A stretch of 64,000 nucleotides of DNA from contig NZ_BORO01000001.1 in NCBI RefSeq assembly GCF_018333215.1, positions 310,001-374,000 on the forward strand, written 5' to 3'. A program made the translations under genes and the position numbers. The DNA comes from Oceanobacillus sp. J11TS1. GTDB lineage: Bacteria > Bacillota > Bacilli > Bacillales > Amphibacillaceae. The notes under the pieces are model-generated. The model saw only the letters and a list, made by a program, of their open reading frames with translations, made no database searches and was not told the origin of the DNA. This document shows, in pieces, positions 54,094 to 62,310 of this stretch (positions are counted from its first letter, which is position 1; every line of letters begins with the position of its first letter).

Positions 54094-55161
54094 ATGAATA
54101 AAAAGATAATCCAATTAATAGGAGCTTTTGGTATATTAGTCTTGCTGGCGGGATGTTTTAAGGGAGAGCAATCATCAAAAGAGGTCGATCCTCCACAAAA
54201 TGCAGAAGCGGTAAATAGTGAAGAAACAGTGGATGGAGAGGAAGGTGCAGCTACTCCTGATGAAGCAGAGGAAGCAGCAGATACGGTTTCGAGGGAATTG
54301 TATTTAATTGATTCTAATGGCATGGTCGCTTCTCAAATTGTTGAGCTTCCAGTTCCTGAAGCAAATCAAGTGGCACAGCAGGTCCTTGAATATATGGTTA
54401 AAGGCGGACCAATCACGCCGATGCTGCCAAATGGTTTCCAGGCTGTGCTTCCGGAAGATACAGAAGTACTTGGTGTTAATCTTCAGGAAGATGGTACAAT
54501 TGTCGTTGATTTATCTAAGGAATTTTCAGAGTATGAAGCATCATCCGAGGTACCTATGTTAGAGGCGATTACGCATACGCTTACTCAATTCGATAACGTC
54601 CATAAAGTCAAGCTCAGAGTAGAGGGGGCTGACCTGAAAGAAATGCCTGTAAACGGCACACCGATAAATGACGGGTATACACGGGCAAATGGCATTAATC
54701 TGACACATAATGATACGTTAGATTATCTGGATAGCCGACCTGTAACCATGTTCTATCCAGTAGAAAAAGAAAATAATCGCTACTATGTACCAATCACGCA
54801 ATATGTAGAGATGAAGGATGAAAATGATATAACAAGTGTGGTAGAGGAGCTGGTGGATGGTCCGGGTTATGAGAATAATGTTGTTAACGTATTCCAGCCA
54901 GAAGCGGCTTTAACAAGCGAACCGGTGATAGAGGAAGGTGTCCTTCATTTGACATTTAATGATGGAATCTTGATGAATAAAGAGCAGCAAATTATTGCAG
55001 ATGAAGTGATGGAGACAATGGTGAGAACTTTAACAGAGCAGCCAAATGTAGATTCGGTTAATGTTCAAGTTGAGAATGTGGATGAAGTATTTAATGAAAA
55101 TGGGGAGCCTTATTCTGAACCAGTGTCTGCAGAATTATATACGCCAAGCGAAGAATTATAG
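54094..55161 (+). CDS. gerM: Spore germination lipoprotein GerM
   Basis: 355 residues. A lipoprotein signal (IIQLIGAFGILVLLAGC) places the modified Cys at C21. An acidic Glu/Ala linker (about 25-75) leads to two GerMN domains, about 85-200 (VVDLSKEFSEYEASSE...) and 230-345 (LHLTFNDGILMNKEQQ...). GerM helps build the mother cell-forespore channel and is needed for engulfment and germination. ATG 54094 is 6 bases after GGGAGGT; the TTG 54079 precedes it. Confidence 0.93.
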   Translation: MNKKIIQLIGAFGILVLLAGCFKGEQSSKEVDPPQNAEAVNSEETVDGEEGAATPDEAEEAADTVSRELYLIDSNGMVASQIVELPVPEANQVAQQVLEYMVKGGPITPMLPNGFQAVLPEDTEVLGVNLQEDGTIVVDLSKEFSEYEASSEVPMLEAITHTLTQFDNVHKVKLRVEGADLKEMPVNGTPINDGYTRANGINLTHNDTLDYLDSRPVTMFYPVEKENNRYYVPITQYVEMKDENDITSVVEELVDGPGYENNVVNVFQPEAALTSEPVIEEGVLHLTFNDGILMNKEQQIIADEVMETMVRTLTEQPNVDSVNVQVENVDEVFNENGEPYSEPVSAELYTPSEEL

Positions 55162-55179
55162 GGAGAAAACAAGATAATA

Positions 55180-55227
55180 GGAAGTTTCTAGAGAGGGGTA
55201 TTCTGCTCTTTAGAAGCTTCTTTTTCA
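55180..55227 (+). terminator. Terminator after gerM
   Basis: GAAGTTTCTAGAGAG (55181-55195) pairs with CTCTTTAGAAGCTTC (55206-55220) with three mismatches, followed by TTTTT. Confidence 0.75.
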
Positions 55228-55351
55228 TTTTAGATTGACATATTATCAAGAACGCAATGTGTGTTGGTTTTCTAGGTATTTTCCATTATTCGCATGTTTC
55301 TTTTCCTGAAAATATGATAAGCTATGTAATGTGAAATAAGGAGGAAGACAA

Positions 55352-56098
55352 ATGGGAAGACATGATAATAGACAAAAAAATGAATTGCGACCGATTCAAA
55401 TAACGACAGGTTATATTACACATCCAGAAGGGTCTGTATTAATCGAAATGGGGGAAACCAAAGTTATTTGTAACGCAAGTATTGAAGATAGAGTACCACC
55501 CTTTATGAGAGGGCAAGGTAAGGGATGGATTACAGCAGAATATGCGATGTTGCCGCGTGCAACAGAACAGCGTAATATTCGTGAGTCTTCTAAAGGGAAA
55601 GTAAGTGGAAGAACGATGGAAATTCAGCGCCTGATTGGACGTGCCTTACGTTCTGTTGTTGACCTTTCAAAAATTGGTGAGCGTACAATTTGGATTGACT
55701 GTGATGTTATCCAAGCAGATGGCGGAACAAGGACGGCTTCGATTACTGGGGCTTATGTAGCTATGGTAATTGCCTTACATCAGCTTGTTGAAAATAAAGT
55801 ACTTGCCAAGCTTCCTGTAACAGATTTCTTGGCAGCTATTTCTGTTGGTGTATTGCCGGACGGACAAGAAGTACTTGACTTGAATTATAAAGAAGACAGC
55901 GCTGCAGATGTGGACATGAATATTGTTATGACCGGAAAAGGTGAATTTGTAGAGCTGCAAGGAACTGGAGAAGAAGCTACTTTTAGTTCTGCGCAATTAC
56001 AAGCTTTGCTCGCTCTGGGAGAACAAGGGATTAATGAATTAATTGACCAACAGAAAGAAACGCTTGGCGCTATCGCAGACCTGGTAAGTCAAGATTAA
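55352..56098 (+). CDS. rph: Ribonuclease PH
   Basis: 248 residues. [59 protein letters not shown] opens the RNase PH fold; [33 protein letters not shown] and [12 protein letters not shown] complete the active site. It trims tRNA 3' ends with phosphate. The start follows AAATAAGGAGGAAGACAA. It is followed by rdgB at 19 bases. Confidence 0.96.
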   Translation: MGRHDNRQKNELRPIQITTGYITHPEGSVLIEMGETKVICNASIEDRVPPFMRGQGKGWITAEYAMLPRATEQRNIRESSKGKVSGRTMEIQRLIGRALRSVVDLSKIGERTIWIDCDVIQADGGTRTASITGAYVAMVIALHQLVENKVLAKLPVTDFLAAISVGVLPDGQEVLDLNYKEDSAADVDMNIVMTGKGEFVELQGTGEEATFSSAQLQALLALGEQGINELIDQQKETLGAIADLVSQD

Positions 56099-56117
56099 TT
56101 TCATTGGGGGATTTACC

Positions 56118-56711
56118 ATGAAGAAGATTATCATTGCGACAAAAAATAAAGGAAAAGTAAAGGAATTTAGATCTTTCTTTGCAGATCACCAAATTGAAGT
56201 TATTTCTTTACTTGATTTGGAAGAGGAAATTCCTGATATTGAAGAAACAGGAGAAACATTTGAAGAAAATGCAGCTTTAAAAGCAGAGCAAATTTCAAAT
56301 CGTTTTCATCAGCCAGTACTTGCAGATGATTCGGGACTGATTATTGATGGACTAGATGGAAGACCAGGTCTTTATTCCGCACGATATGCTGGAGAACCGA
56401 CAAATGATCAAGCGAATATCGATAAAGTTCTTGAAGAAATGAAAGATATTCCAGACGAAGATCGTGCTGCCCGTTTTATTTGCGTTCTAGCTATTGCCCG
56501 TCCCGGCGAGGAAACGGTTTTTGTAAAGGGCTACTGCGAAGGACATATCCAGAAGGAGCAAACAGGAGAAAACGGTTTTGGTTATGATCCTATTTTTGTA
56601 CCAGAAGGCTATTCGAAAACAATGGCCGAGCTTAGTCCATCCGAAAAAAATGAAATAAGTCACCGAAAACAGGCGATGAAACAATTGGAAAAAAGAATAC
56701 ATTTGTTATAG
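56118..56711 (+). CDS. ysnA: XTP/dITP diphosphatase (RdgB/HAM1 family, YsnA)
   Basis: 197 residues. IIIATKNKGKVKEF (substrate loop), EETGETFEENAALKA, LADDSGLIIDGLDGRPGLYSARYAG and NGFGYDPIFVPEGYSKTMAELSPSEKNEISHR are the HAM1 family motifs. It removes non-canonical purine nucleotides from the pool. The start follows TTGGGGGATTTACC. The rph-ysnA-ysnB order matches B. subtilis; an 84-bp palindromic element interrupts before ysnB. Confidence 0.95.
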   Translation: MKKIIIATKNKGKVKEFRSFFADHQIEVISLLDLEEEIPDIEETGETFEENAALKAEQISNRFHQPVLADDSGLIIDGLDGRPGLYSARYAGEPTNDQANIDKVLEEMKDIPDEDRAARFICVLAIARPGEETVFVKGYCEGHIQKEQTGENGFGYDPIFVPEGYSKTMAELSPSEKNEISHRKQAMKQLEKRIHLL

Positions 56712-56715
56712 GAAG

Positions 56716-56791
56716 GTGTTCAAAAAGCGCCTGGCTGATATGTGGGGTTTCTGTAATGGCAAGTTTTTTTTGACGGGGGCTTTTTGAACAC
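56716..56791. repeat. 76-bp element with perfect 13-bp inverted ends
   Basis: GTGTTCAAAAAGC (56716-56728) and GCTTTTTGAACAC (56779-56791) are perfect inverses, extended by GCC/GGG pairing. It begins 5 bases after the ysnA stop and may act as its terminator. The ends resemble those of the 52081-52354 element and the GTTCAAAAAGC at 57341. Confidence 0.7.
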
Positions 56792-56824
56792 ACATGATGA
56801 GGAATTATATTGAGGAGGGGTATG

Positions 56825-57334
56825 ATGACAAGTGTTCTAATTACAAGTGATAGCCATGGTCTTACAAAAGAACTTGATGCGATGAAAGAAAAGCATGATG
56901 TGGATTTATATATTCATTGCGGTGATTCTGAGCTGGAATTTGATGCAGCGGAGTTAAGTGCTTATTATAAAGTGAGCGGTAATTGTGATTTCGACACACG
57001 TTATCCAGATGAAGAAGTGCTGGATCTAAACGGCCTTCGTTTCTTTGTGACACATGGTCACCTCCATCAAGTTAAAGGGAATTTAACAAATCTATCTTAT
57101 GCAGCGGAAGAACAAGAAGCAAATATCGTCTGCTTTGGACACACACATATTGCCGGTGCTGAAAAAATTGGTAATCAATTATTTATCAACCCGGGCAGTA
57201 TTCGTATGCCTAGAAACCGTGTTGAGAAAACGTACGCTATTTTAAGCTGGGAAAGTTCTAATCAAGTACAAGTAGATTTTTATACCTTAGATAGCGGAAA
57301 GGTGGAAGGTATGAGTTATCAAGTATCTCTATAA
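56825..57334 (+). CDS. ysnB: Metallophosphoesterase YsnB
   Basis: 169 residues of the YfcE/MJ0936-type phosphodiesterase family. The metal motifs are complete: SDSHG, HCGDSELEF, VSGNCD, THGHLHQVK and GHTHIAGAE, then NPGSIRMPRN. The natural substrate is not established. ATG 56825 is 6 bases after GAGGAGG; ATG 56822 is also possible. The frame is open to TTG 56810, which overlaps the ribosome-binding site. Confidence 0.9.
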   Translation: MTSVLITSDSHGLTKELDAMKEKHDVDLYIHCGDSELEFDAAELSAYYKVSGNCDFDTRYPDEEVLDLNGLRFFVTHGHLHQVKGNLTNLSYAAEEQEANIVCFGHTHIAGAEKIGNQLFINPGSIRMPRNRVEKTYAILSWESSNQVQVDFYTLDSGKVEGMSYQVSL

Positions 57335-57340
57335 GAGGAC

Positions 57341-57398
57341 GTTCAAAAAGCAGCTCATATTACTTTTAGTAGAAATGAAGAGTAGGAGCTGCTTTTTT
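57341..57398 (+). terminator. Terminator after ysnB
   Basis: AAAAAGCAGCTC (57345-57356) pairs perfectly with GAGCTGCTTTTT (57386-57397) around a 29-base loop. Its 5' edge is GTTCAAAAAGC, the same end sequence as the repeat elements. Confidence 0.75.
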
Positions 57399-57494
57399 CT
57401 TCTCTCTCATAGAGAAAATAGGGGGCGTGTTTCCCTGTTAAACAAGGTTTTGTAAGACTTTTTGATAGATGTGAAAAAAATATTTGAAAATCTG

Positions 57495-57523
57495 TTGACA
57501 AAACCTTCTATCCCTCATATAAT
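57495..57523 (+). promoter_or_regulatory. Fully consensus sigma-A promoter of the tRNA pair
   Basis: TTGACA (57495-57500), exactly 17 bases, TATAAT (57518-57523): a perfect consensus, as expected for a strongly expressed stable RNA. It lies 57 bases before the first tRNA. Confidence 0.88.
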
Positions 57524-57580
57524 ATTACTTGTCCGTTAAAAAAGATTCACATAACGCGATACATAAGAAATGCAGTGATT

Positions 57581-57654
57581 GCGGGTGTAGTTTAATGGTA
57601 AAACCTCAGCCTTCCAAGCTGATGACGAGGGTTCGATTCCCTTCACCCGCTCCA
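57581..57654 (+). tRNA. tRNA-Gly (anticodon TCC)
   Basis: The acceptor GCGGGTG (57581-57587) pairs with CACCCGC (57644-57650), followed by discriminator T and an encoded CCA. The anticodon loop CTTCCAA gives TCC. The T arm contains GGTTCGATTCC. Confidence 0.97.
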
Positions 57655-57658
57655 TAAT

Positions 57659-57732
57659 GTCCCAGTAGCTCAGCAGGATAGAGCAACAGCCTTCTAAGCT
57701 GTGGGTCGCAGGTTCGAATCCTGCCTGGGACG
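57659..57732 (+). tRNA. tRNA-Arg (anticodon TCT)
   Basis: The acceptor GTCCCAG (57659-57665) pairs with CTGGGAC (57725-57731), discriminator G at 57732. The anticodon loop CTTCTAA gives TCT. No CCA is encoded, so the 3' end must be added by the nucleotidyltransferase. It lies 4 bases after tRNA-Gly and is probably on the same transcript. Confidence 0.96.
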
Positions 57733-57740
57733 TAACTTCA

Positions 57741-57788
57741 TAAAAGCTCAATCTCCTATATAAGAGATTGAGCTTTTTGTTTTTTTTA
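57741..57788 (+). terminator. Terminator after the tRNA pair
   Basis: AAAAGCTCAATCTC pairs perfectly with GAGATTGAGCTTTT around an 8-base loop, followed by TGTTTTTTT. Confidence 0.92.
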
Positions 57789-57927
57789 TATTTTATTCAA
57801 ATTAGTATAGACCCTTTCAGCTTTTAAAGGTAACATATAATAAAAATAGTCCTAAATGGTTTAAATTATGCTGAATAGGGTATAACAAGTTTTGATGGTT
57901 TTTTTGTAATAGAATAGAGGTGAACAA

Positions 57928-58902
57928 ATGAAAGAGAGTACGAAAGTAATTTTATTTCCAAATACGAAAAAGCAGCTAGAAGAAGAAGGATTACATGCTT
58001 TAAGGGAAAAGAAATACAATGAAGCATTAGAGAAATTAAATTGTCTGATTGATTATCATGCAGGTGGTTACGAAATATATATTGGAAAATTAATGTGTTT
58101 AATGGAATTAGGAAACTATAAGGAAGCTGAACAACTTAGTGAAGAATTATTGGCCAATAAAGATACGCATTATCATCACTACCTACATATTTATTTAACG
58201 ATACTTTTTCAAACAAGTCAGTATCAGCATTTGATGGATTTGCTAGAGATAGAGTTTGACAACAACAATATACCGGAGATGCTTCAAGAGCCATTTCAGC
58301 AATTGTATGAAATGAGCGCTAATTTAAAAATCGGAATTGATGAAGATAATGCCATCGGTTATATAGAAGAACTCAAACAAGCGGTGAAAGAAGAAGATTA
58401 TCTGAAACAGTGGAGCCTTATTGAGCAGCTCCGATTAATACATGCGGATCCGAAAGAAGAAGTTATCCAGCTGCTTGAAGGCCATCAAGTTCATCCAGTG
58501 ATTAAAACTGGTATATTAGAATGGTTAAGAGAATCTAATGTAAAAAAAACAATCCATATACATAAGTTTGATTCAAGCAGGATGATTCAGCCGGCTGATT
58601 TATCTCAAATCTCCAAGGAGAAAAGTTATATAGTCTTGATGGAATACTTAGAAAATCGTGTAGAATCTAATCCTACTTTGCTCAAGCTGCTCCAACAGCT
58701 TGTGTATCGCTATTTTTATGTAACCTATCCATTCACACCTCTAAAAAGTGATATTTCTTCTTTGGCAGAGGCGATTTATTTACTCGGGAACGATTATTTA
58801 CAAATGGATACCACATTCGAGGAGCTGGATGAATCCGTTGAAACGTGGATGGAAAAGATAAAAATTTGCAACTCCCTTTATTTAAGTATTATTGAAGAGT
58901 AG
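57928..58902 (+). CDS. ysoA: TPR-repeat protein YsoA
   Basis: 324 residues, soluble, largely helical. The N-terminal half contains tetratricopeptide-like repeats (EEGLHALREKKYNEALEKLNCLIDYHAGGYEIYIGKLMCLMELGNYKEAEQLSEELL). The C-terminal half is helical and not recognised. B. subtilis YsoA occupies the same position before tig; no function is known. ATG 57928 follows TAGAGGTGAACAA. Confidence 0.82.
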   Translation: MKESTKVILFPNTKKQLEEEGLHALREKKYNEALEKLNCLIDYHAGGYEIYIGKLMCLMELGNYKEAEQLSEELLANKDTHYHHYLHIYLTILFQTSQYQHLMDLLEIEFDNNNIPEMLQEPFQQLYEMSANLKIGIDEDNAIGYIEELKQAVKEEDYLKQWSLIEQLRLIHADPKEEVIQLLEGHQVHPVIKTGILEWLRESNVKKTIHIHKFDSSRMIQPADLSQISKEKSYIVLMEYLENRVESNPTLLKLLQQLVYRYFYVTYPFTPLKSDISSLAEAIYLLGNDYLQMDTTFEELDESVETWMEKIKICNSLYLSIIEE

Positions 58903-58910
58903 TAAAATGC

Positions 58911-58938
58911 TTGAAACCCATAAGATATATGTTATAAT
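58911..58938 (+). promoter_or_regulatory. Sigma-A promoter of tig
   Basis: TTGAAA (58911-58916), 16 bases, TATAAT (58933-58938), giving a leader of about 80 bases before the tig start. Confidence 0.72.
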
Positions 58939-59023
58939 GAGGTGGTTGTAAATTTGGAAAAAACTATTGATCAAATGAATAATGAAATGCAATGATAGAT
59001 TTGATTTTGGAGGGAATAATAAT

Positions 59024-60310
59024 ATGACAACGAAATGGGAAAAACAAGAAGGTAATAAAGGAGTATTAACGTTTGAAGTATCTGCTGAAGACTTTAATCA
59101 AGCGTTAGACCAAGCATTTAAAAAAGTATCAAAGGACGTACAAATTCCTGGGTTCCGTAAAGGGAAAATTCCCCGCGGTCTTTTTGAAAAGCGCTTTGGT
59201 GTAGAATCTCTATATCAAGATGCAGTAGATATTGTACTTCCAAGTGCTTATTCTAAAGCAGTTGATGAAGCTGATATTTTCCCGATTGCACAACCGTCTA
59301 TTGATATTGACCAAATTGAAAAAGGACAACCTCTTGTTTTCACTGCAGAAGTAGAAGTGAAACCAGAAGTGAAACTTGGTGAATACAAAGGATTAGAAGT
59401 AGAAGAACAATCTGTGGAAGTGACAGATGAAGATGTAGAGCAAGAAATTGAAAATCTTCGCGAACGCCATGCAGAATTAGTTGTAAAAGAAGACAGTGAA
59501 ATTGTAGAAGGCGATACAGCAGTAATTGACTTTGAAGGTTTCAAAGACGGCGAAGCATTTGAAGGCGGAAAAGGGGAGAATCATTCACTTGAAATTGGTT
59601 CAGGCCAATTTATCCCTGGCTTTGAAGAACAATTAATCGGCAAAAAAGCTGGTGATGAAACAGAAGTTAAGGTAACTTTCCCTGAAGAATATCATGCCGA
59701 AGACTTAGCTGGTCAAGAAGCTGTGTTCCAAGTGAAAATTCATGAGGTAAAAGCAAAAGAATTACCAGAGCTTGATGATGAATTTGCAAAAGATGTGGAT
59801 GAAAATGTAGAAACACTTGATGAATTAAAAACAAAGAAACGTGAAGAGCTTGAAACAAATAAGAAACAGCAAGCTGAAAATGAAAAACGTGAAGCATTGC
59901 TTCAACAAGCATCAGATAACATCGAAGTAGAAATTCCTGAAGCAATGGTTGATACAGAAGTTAACCAAATGGTTCGCGAATTTGAGCAACAACTTCAAAT
60001 GCAAGGCATGACTTTGGAAATGTACAGCCAATTCTCAGGACAAGATGAGGATGCGCTTAAAGAACAAATGCGTGCCGATGCTGAAAAACGTGTAAAAACA
60101 AATCTTACTTTAGAAGCTATCGCAGAAGCTGAAGGACTTAAACCATCTGAAGAAGATATCGATGCAGAGCTTGAAAAAATGGGTTCTATGTACGGTATTG
60201 AAAAAGAGCAGCTTGTTCAAATGCTTGGCGGTTCAACAGAAACATTAGAAAATGACTTAAAAATGCGTGCGGCAATTGATTTCTTAGCTGACAACAGCAA
60301 AACGAAATAA
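59024..60310 (+). CDS. tig: Trigger factor
   Basis: 428-residue ribosome-bound chaperone. The N-terminal ribosome-docking segment contains [18 protein letters not shown] (about 43-60). The FKBP-type prolyl isomerase domain (about 160-245) contains [40 protein letters not shown]. The helical C-terminal domain is very acidic. ATG 59024 follows TGGAGGGAATAATAAT; the in-frame upstream ATG 58982 has no ribosome-binding site. Confidence 0.96.
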   Translation: MTTKWEKQEGNKGVLTFEVSAEDFNQALDQAFKKVSKDVQIPGFRKGKIPRGLFEKRFGVESLYQDAVDIVLPSAYSKAVDEADIFPIAQPSIDIDQIEKGQPLVFTAEVEVKPEVKLGEYKGLEVEEQSVEVTDEDVEQEIENLRERHAELVVKEDSEIVEGDTAVIDFEGFKDGEAFEGGKGENHSLEIGSGQFIPGFEEQLIGKKAGDETEVKVTFPEEYHAEDLAGQEAVFQVKIHEVKAKELPELDDEFAKDVDENVETLDELKTKKREELETNKKQQAENEKREALLQQASDNIEVEIPEAMVDTEVNQMVREFEQQLQMQGMTLEMYSQFSGQDEDALKEQMRADAEKRVKTNLTLEAIAEAEGLKPSEEDIDAELEKMGSMYGIEKEQLVQMLGGSTETLENDLKMRAAIDFLADNSKTK

Positions 60311-60339
60311 ACAATTAAACAAGTAAAAAAGGATAAATA

Positions 60340-60375
60340 AGACAAGGTGCGCTCCAAAACGTGCCTTGTCTTTCC
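60340..60375 (+). terminator. Terminator after tig
   Basis: AGACAAGG-TGCG pairs with CG-TGCCTTGTCT around a loop of about 8 bases, followed by TTCC. Confidence 0.72.
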
Positions 60376-60472
60376 TGTTAATTAGGATAGGGTCGAAAAA
60401 ACAAATCTTTTGTCAAAAGTCGCATTTTCCCTGCGTTATCATGCATAATATAATAGATAGAATTGCAAATAG

Positions 60473-60500
60473 TTGACATTTAAATGAAATGATTCATACT
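60473..60500 (+). promoter_or_regulatory. Candidate promoter for the zinc-finger ORF and clpX
   Basis: TTGACA (60473-60478), 16 bases, CATACT (60495-60500). It would give a leader of about 150 bases before the small ORF at 60657. I did not find a convincing CtsR box here. Confidence 0.5.
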
Positions 60501-60656
60501 GTAATGACAGACTTATCATACAATTGCCTTTAAGTGCGTGAACAATCTCATTAAGGATACGAGAAGTATATTGTTTTGTATTTCTATTTGTATCTGATAT
60601 GATGAATTATAAAGCTAACTGCTGATCTGTAATTGCGCATATAGGGGTGAATGGGA

Positions 60657-60815
60657 ATGACGAGATCGAATAAGGAAGAGCGACAATTAAAATGTTCTTT
60701 TTGCGGGAAGAAAGAAGAAGACGTGCTGAAGTTAGTAGCCGGTCCAGGCGTTTATATATGTAATGAATGTGTTGCGAAAGGCTCAGAAATTGTTGAGGAA
60801 GGCGGCGGAAAGTAA
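60657..60815 (+). CDS. Stand-alone ClpX-type zinc-finger protein (52 residues)
   Basis: ATG 60657 follows AGGGGTGA and encodes a 52-residue protein almost wholly made of the ClpX zinc-binding domain: [14 protein letters not shown], then [14 protein letters not shown], with C13, C16, C35 and C38 all present. Of the 48 residues that align with the start of ClpX, 32 are identical; at DNA level a core such as GACAATTAAAATGTTCTTTT is shared exactly. The stop TAA overlaps the clpX ATG by one base (TAATG). In ClpX this domain dimerises and recruits adaptors and some substrates, so the free copy may compete with or pair with it (inference). No AAA+ part remains. Confidence 0.85.
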   Translation: MTRSNKEERQLKCSFCGKKEEDVLKLVAGPGVYICNECVAKGSEIVEEGGGK

Positions 60816-62092
60816 TGTTTAAATTTAATGAAGAAAAAGGACAATTAAAATGTTCTTTTTGTGGCAAAAGCCAGGAACAAGTTCGAAAGTTAGTAGCTGG
60901 TCCAGGCGTTTATATATGTGATGAATGTATTGAATTATGTACAGAGATTGTTGAGGAAGAAATTGGTACAGAAGAAGGCATGGAAATGAATGAAATTCCA
61001 AAGCCTAAAGAAATTTGTGATATCCTTGATGACTACGTAATTGGGCAAGATAAAGCAAAAAGAAACCTCTCTGTTGCGGTTTACAATCACTATAAACGTG
61101 TTAATTCAAGCTTGAATAATAGCGATGTAGAAATTTCTAAAAGTAATATTGCGATGATTGGGCCGACTGGTAGCGGTAAAACGCTTTTAGCTCAAACATT
61201 AGCAAGAATTATTAATGTTCCATTTGCAATGGCAGATGCGACATCACTAACCGAAGCAGGATATGTAGGGGAAGACGTGGAAAACATTCTTCTCAAACTA
61301 ATCCAAGCTGCGGATTATGATGTAGAAAAAGCCGAAAAAGGAATTATCTATATTGATGAGATTGACAAAGTGGCCAGAAAATCTGAAAATCCATCTATTA
61401 CACGAGATGTTTCAGGGGAAGGTGTACAGCAGGCCCTCTTAAAAATTCTTGAAGGGACAGTAGCAAGTGTACCTCCTCAAGGTGGAAGAAAGCATCCACA
61501 TCAAGAATTTATTCAAATCGATACAACAAATATTTTATTTATTGTCGGCGGTGCTTTTGATGGTATTGACCAAGTGATTAAACGCCGTATTGGTAAAAAA
61601 GTTATCGGTTTTGGTGCAAATGAAGAGCAAGAAGAATTAGATACAGCACAGTTGCTATCTAAAGTTCTTCCAGAAGATTTATTACGGTATGGACTCATTC
61701 CAGAATTTATCGGTCGTATTCCGGTAATTGGCAGTCTAACACCACTTGATGAAGATGCGCTTATTCAGATTTTAACTAAACCAAAAAATGCACTTGTTAA
61801 ACAATATCAAAAATTATTTGAAATTGATAACGTGGAGCTTGAATTTGAGCCAGAAGCACTGGAAGAAATTGCGAAGAAGGCAATTGAGCGAAAAACAGGT
61901 GCACGTGGGTTGCGTTCTATCATAGAAGGAATTATTGTAGACGTTATGTTTGATCTGCCTTCGAGAGAAGATGTAGAAAAATGCGTGATTACGAAGGACA
62001 CAGTCATACAAGAAGATGGCAGTCCAAAACTCATTTTCCAAGATGGAACCATTCAATACGGAAACGAGACATTTCCAAAAGAAAGTGCATAA
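60815..62092 (+). CDS. clpX: ATP-dependent protease ATPase subunit ClpX
   Basis: 425-residue AAA+ unfoldase that feeds ClpP. The N-terminal zinc domain has C13, C16, C35 and C38. Walker A is GPTGSGKT (about 116-123), Walker [11 protein letters not shown], and the IGF ClpP-binding loop lies in [21 protein letters not shown] contains the sensor-2 Arg. All functional loops are intact, so the adjacent zinc-finger ORF is an addition, not a substitute. The ATG overlaps the stop of that ORF, and no good ribosome-binding site lies at the right distance, implying translational coupling. lonA follows after a terminator; lonB is absent from the position it has in B. subtilis. Confidence 0.97.
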   Translation: MFKFNEEKGQLKCSFCGKSQEQVRKLVAGPGVYICDECIELCTEIVEEEIGTEEGMEMNEIPKPKEICDILDDYVIGQDKAKRNLSVAVYNHYKRVNSSLNNSDVEISKSNIAMIGPTGSGKTLLAQTLARIINVPFAMADATSLTEAGYVGEDVENILLKLIQAADYDVEKAEKGIIYIDEIDKVARKSENPSITRDVSGEGVQQALLKILEGTVASVPPQGGRKHPHQEFIQIDTTNILFIVGGAFDGIDQVIKRRIGKKVIGFGANEEQEELDTAQLLSKVLPEDLLRYGLIPEFIGRIPVIGSLTPLDEDALIQILTKPKNALVKQYQKLFEIDNVELEFEPEALEEIAKKAIERKTGARGLRSIIEGIIVDVMFDLPSREDVEKCVITKDTVIQEDGSPKLIFQDGTIQYGNETFPKESA

Positions 62093-62103
62093 GCATGAAT
62101 GTG

Positions 62104-62146
62104 AAGAATGCAGGTTCTAAAAAGAAACTGCATTCTTTGTTTTTTA
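62104..62146 (+). terminator. Terminator after clpX
   Basis: GAATGCAG pairs with CTGCATTC around a 14-base loop, followed by TTTGTTTTTT. Confidence 0.85.
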
Positions 62147-62310
62147 CATAAAACTTTCCTTATGGTTAAATAAGTGTAATAATCATAGATACCTGTATAA
62201 CTGTTTATACTAAAAGAAGGTATGACGGTATTTACAATTAGAGAAAAATTTTTTACACTGAGTAAGAGCCTTACAGCGAGAAAAATAAATAATTAATAGG
62301 GGGTGAATGT

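Noticed and set aside
57581-57732. tRNA genes as an integration site for a mobile element
   Set aside because: No integrase, no partial tRNA duplication and no foreign-looking cargo nearby.
60400-60656. CtsR operator upstream of clpX
   Set aside because: Segments such as TTGTCAAAAGTCGC look partly similar, but no tandem heptad with the expected spacing was found.
60807-60817. Possible -1 frameshift at GGA-AAG joining the zinc-finger ORF to ClpX as a two-finger protein
   Set aside because: The frames are compatible with a -1 shift, but the site is not a proper heptanucleotide slippery sequence: the Gly tRNA would mispair on CGG. The TAATG overlap is explained more simply by re-initiation.
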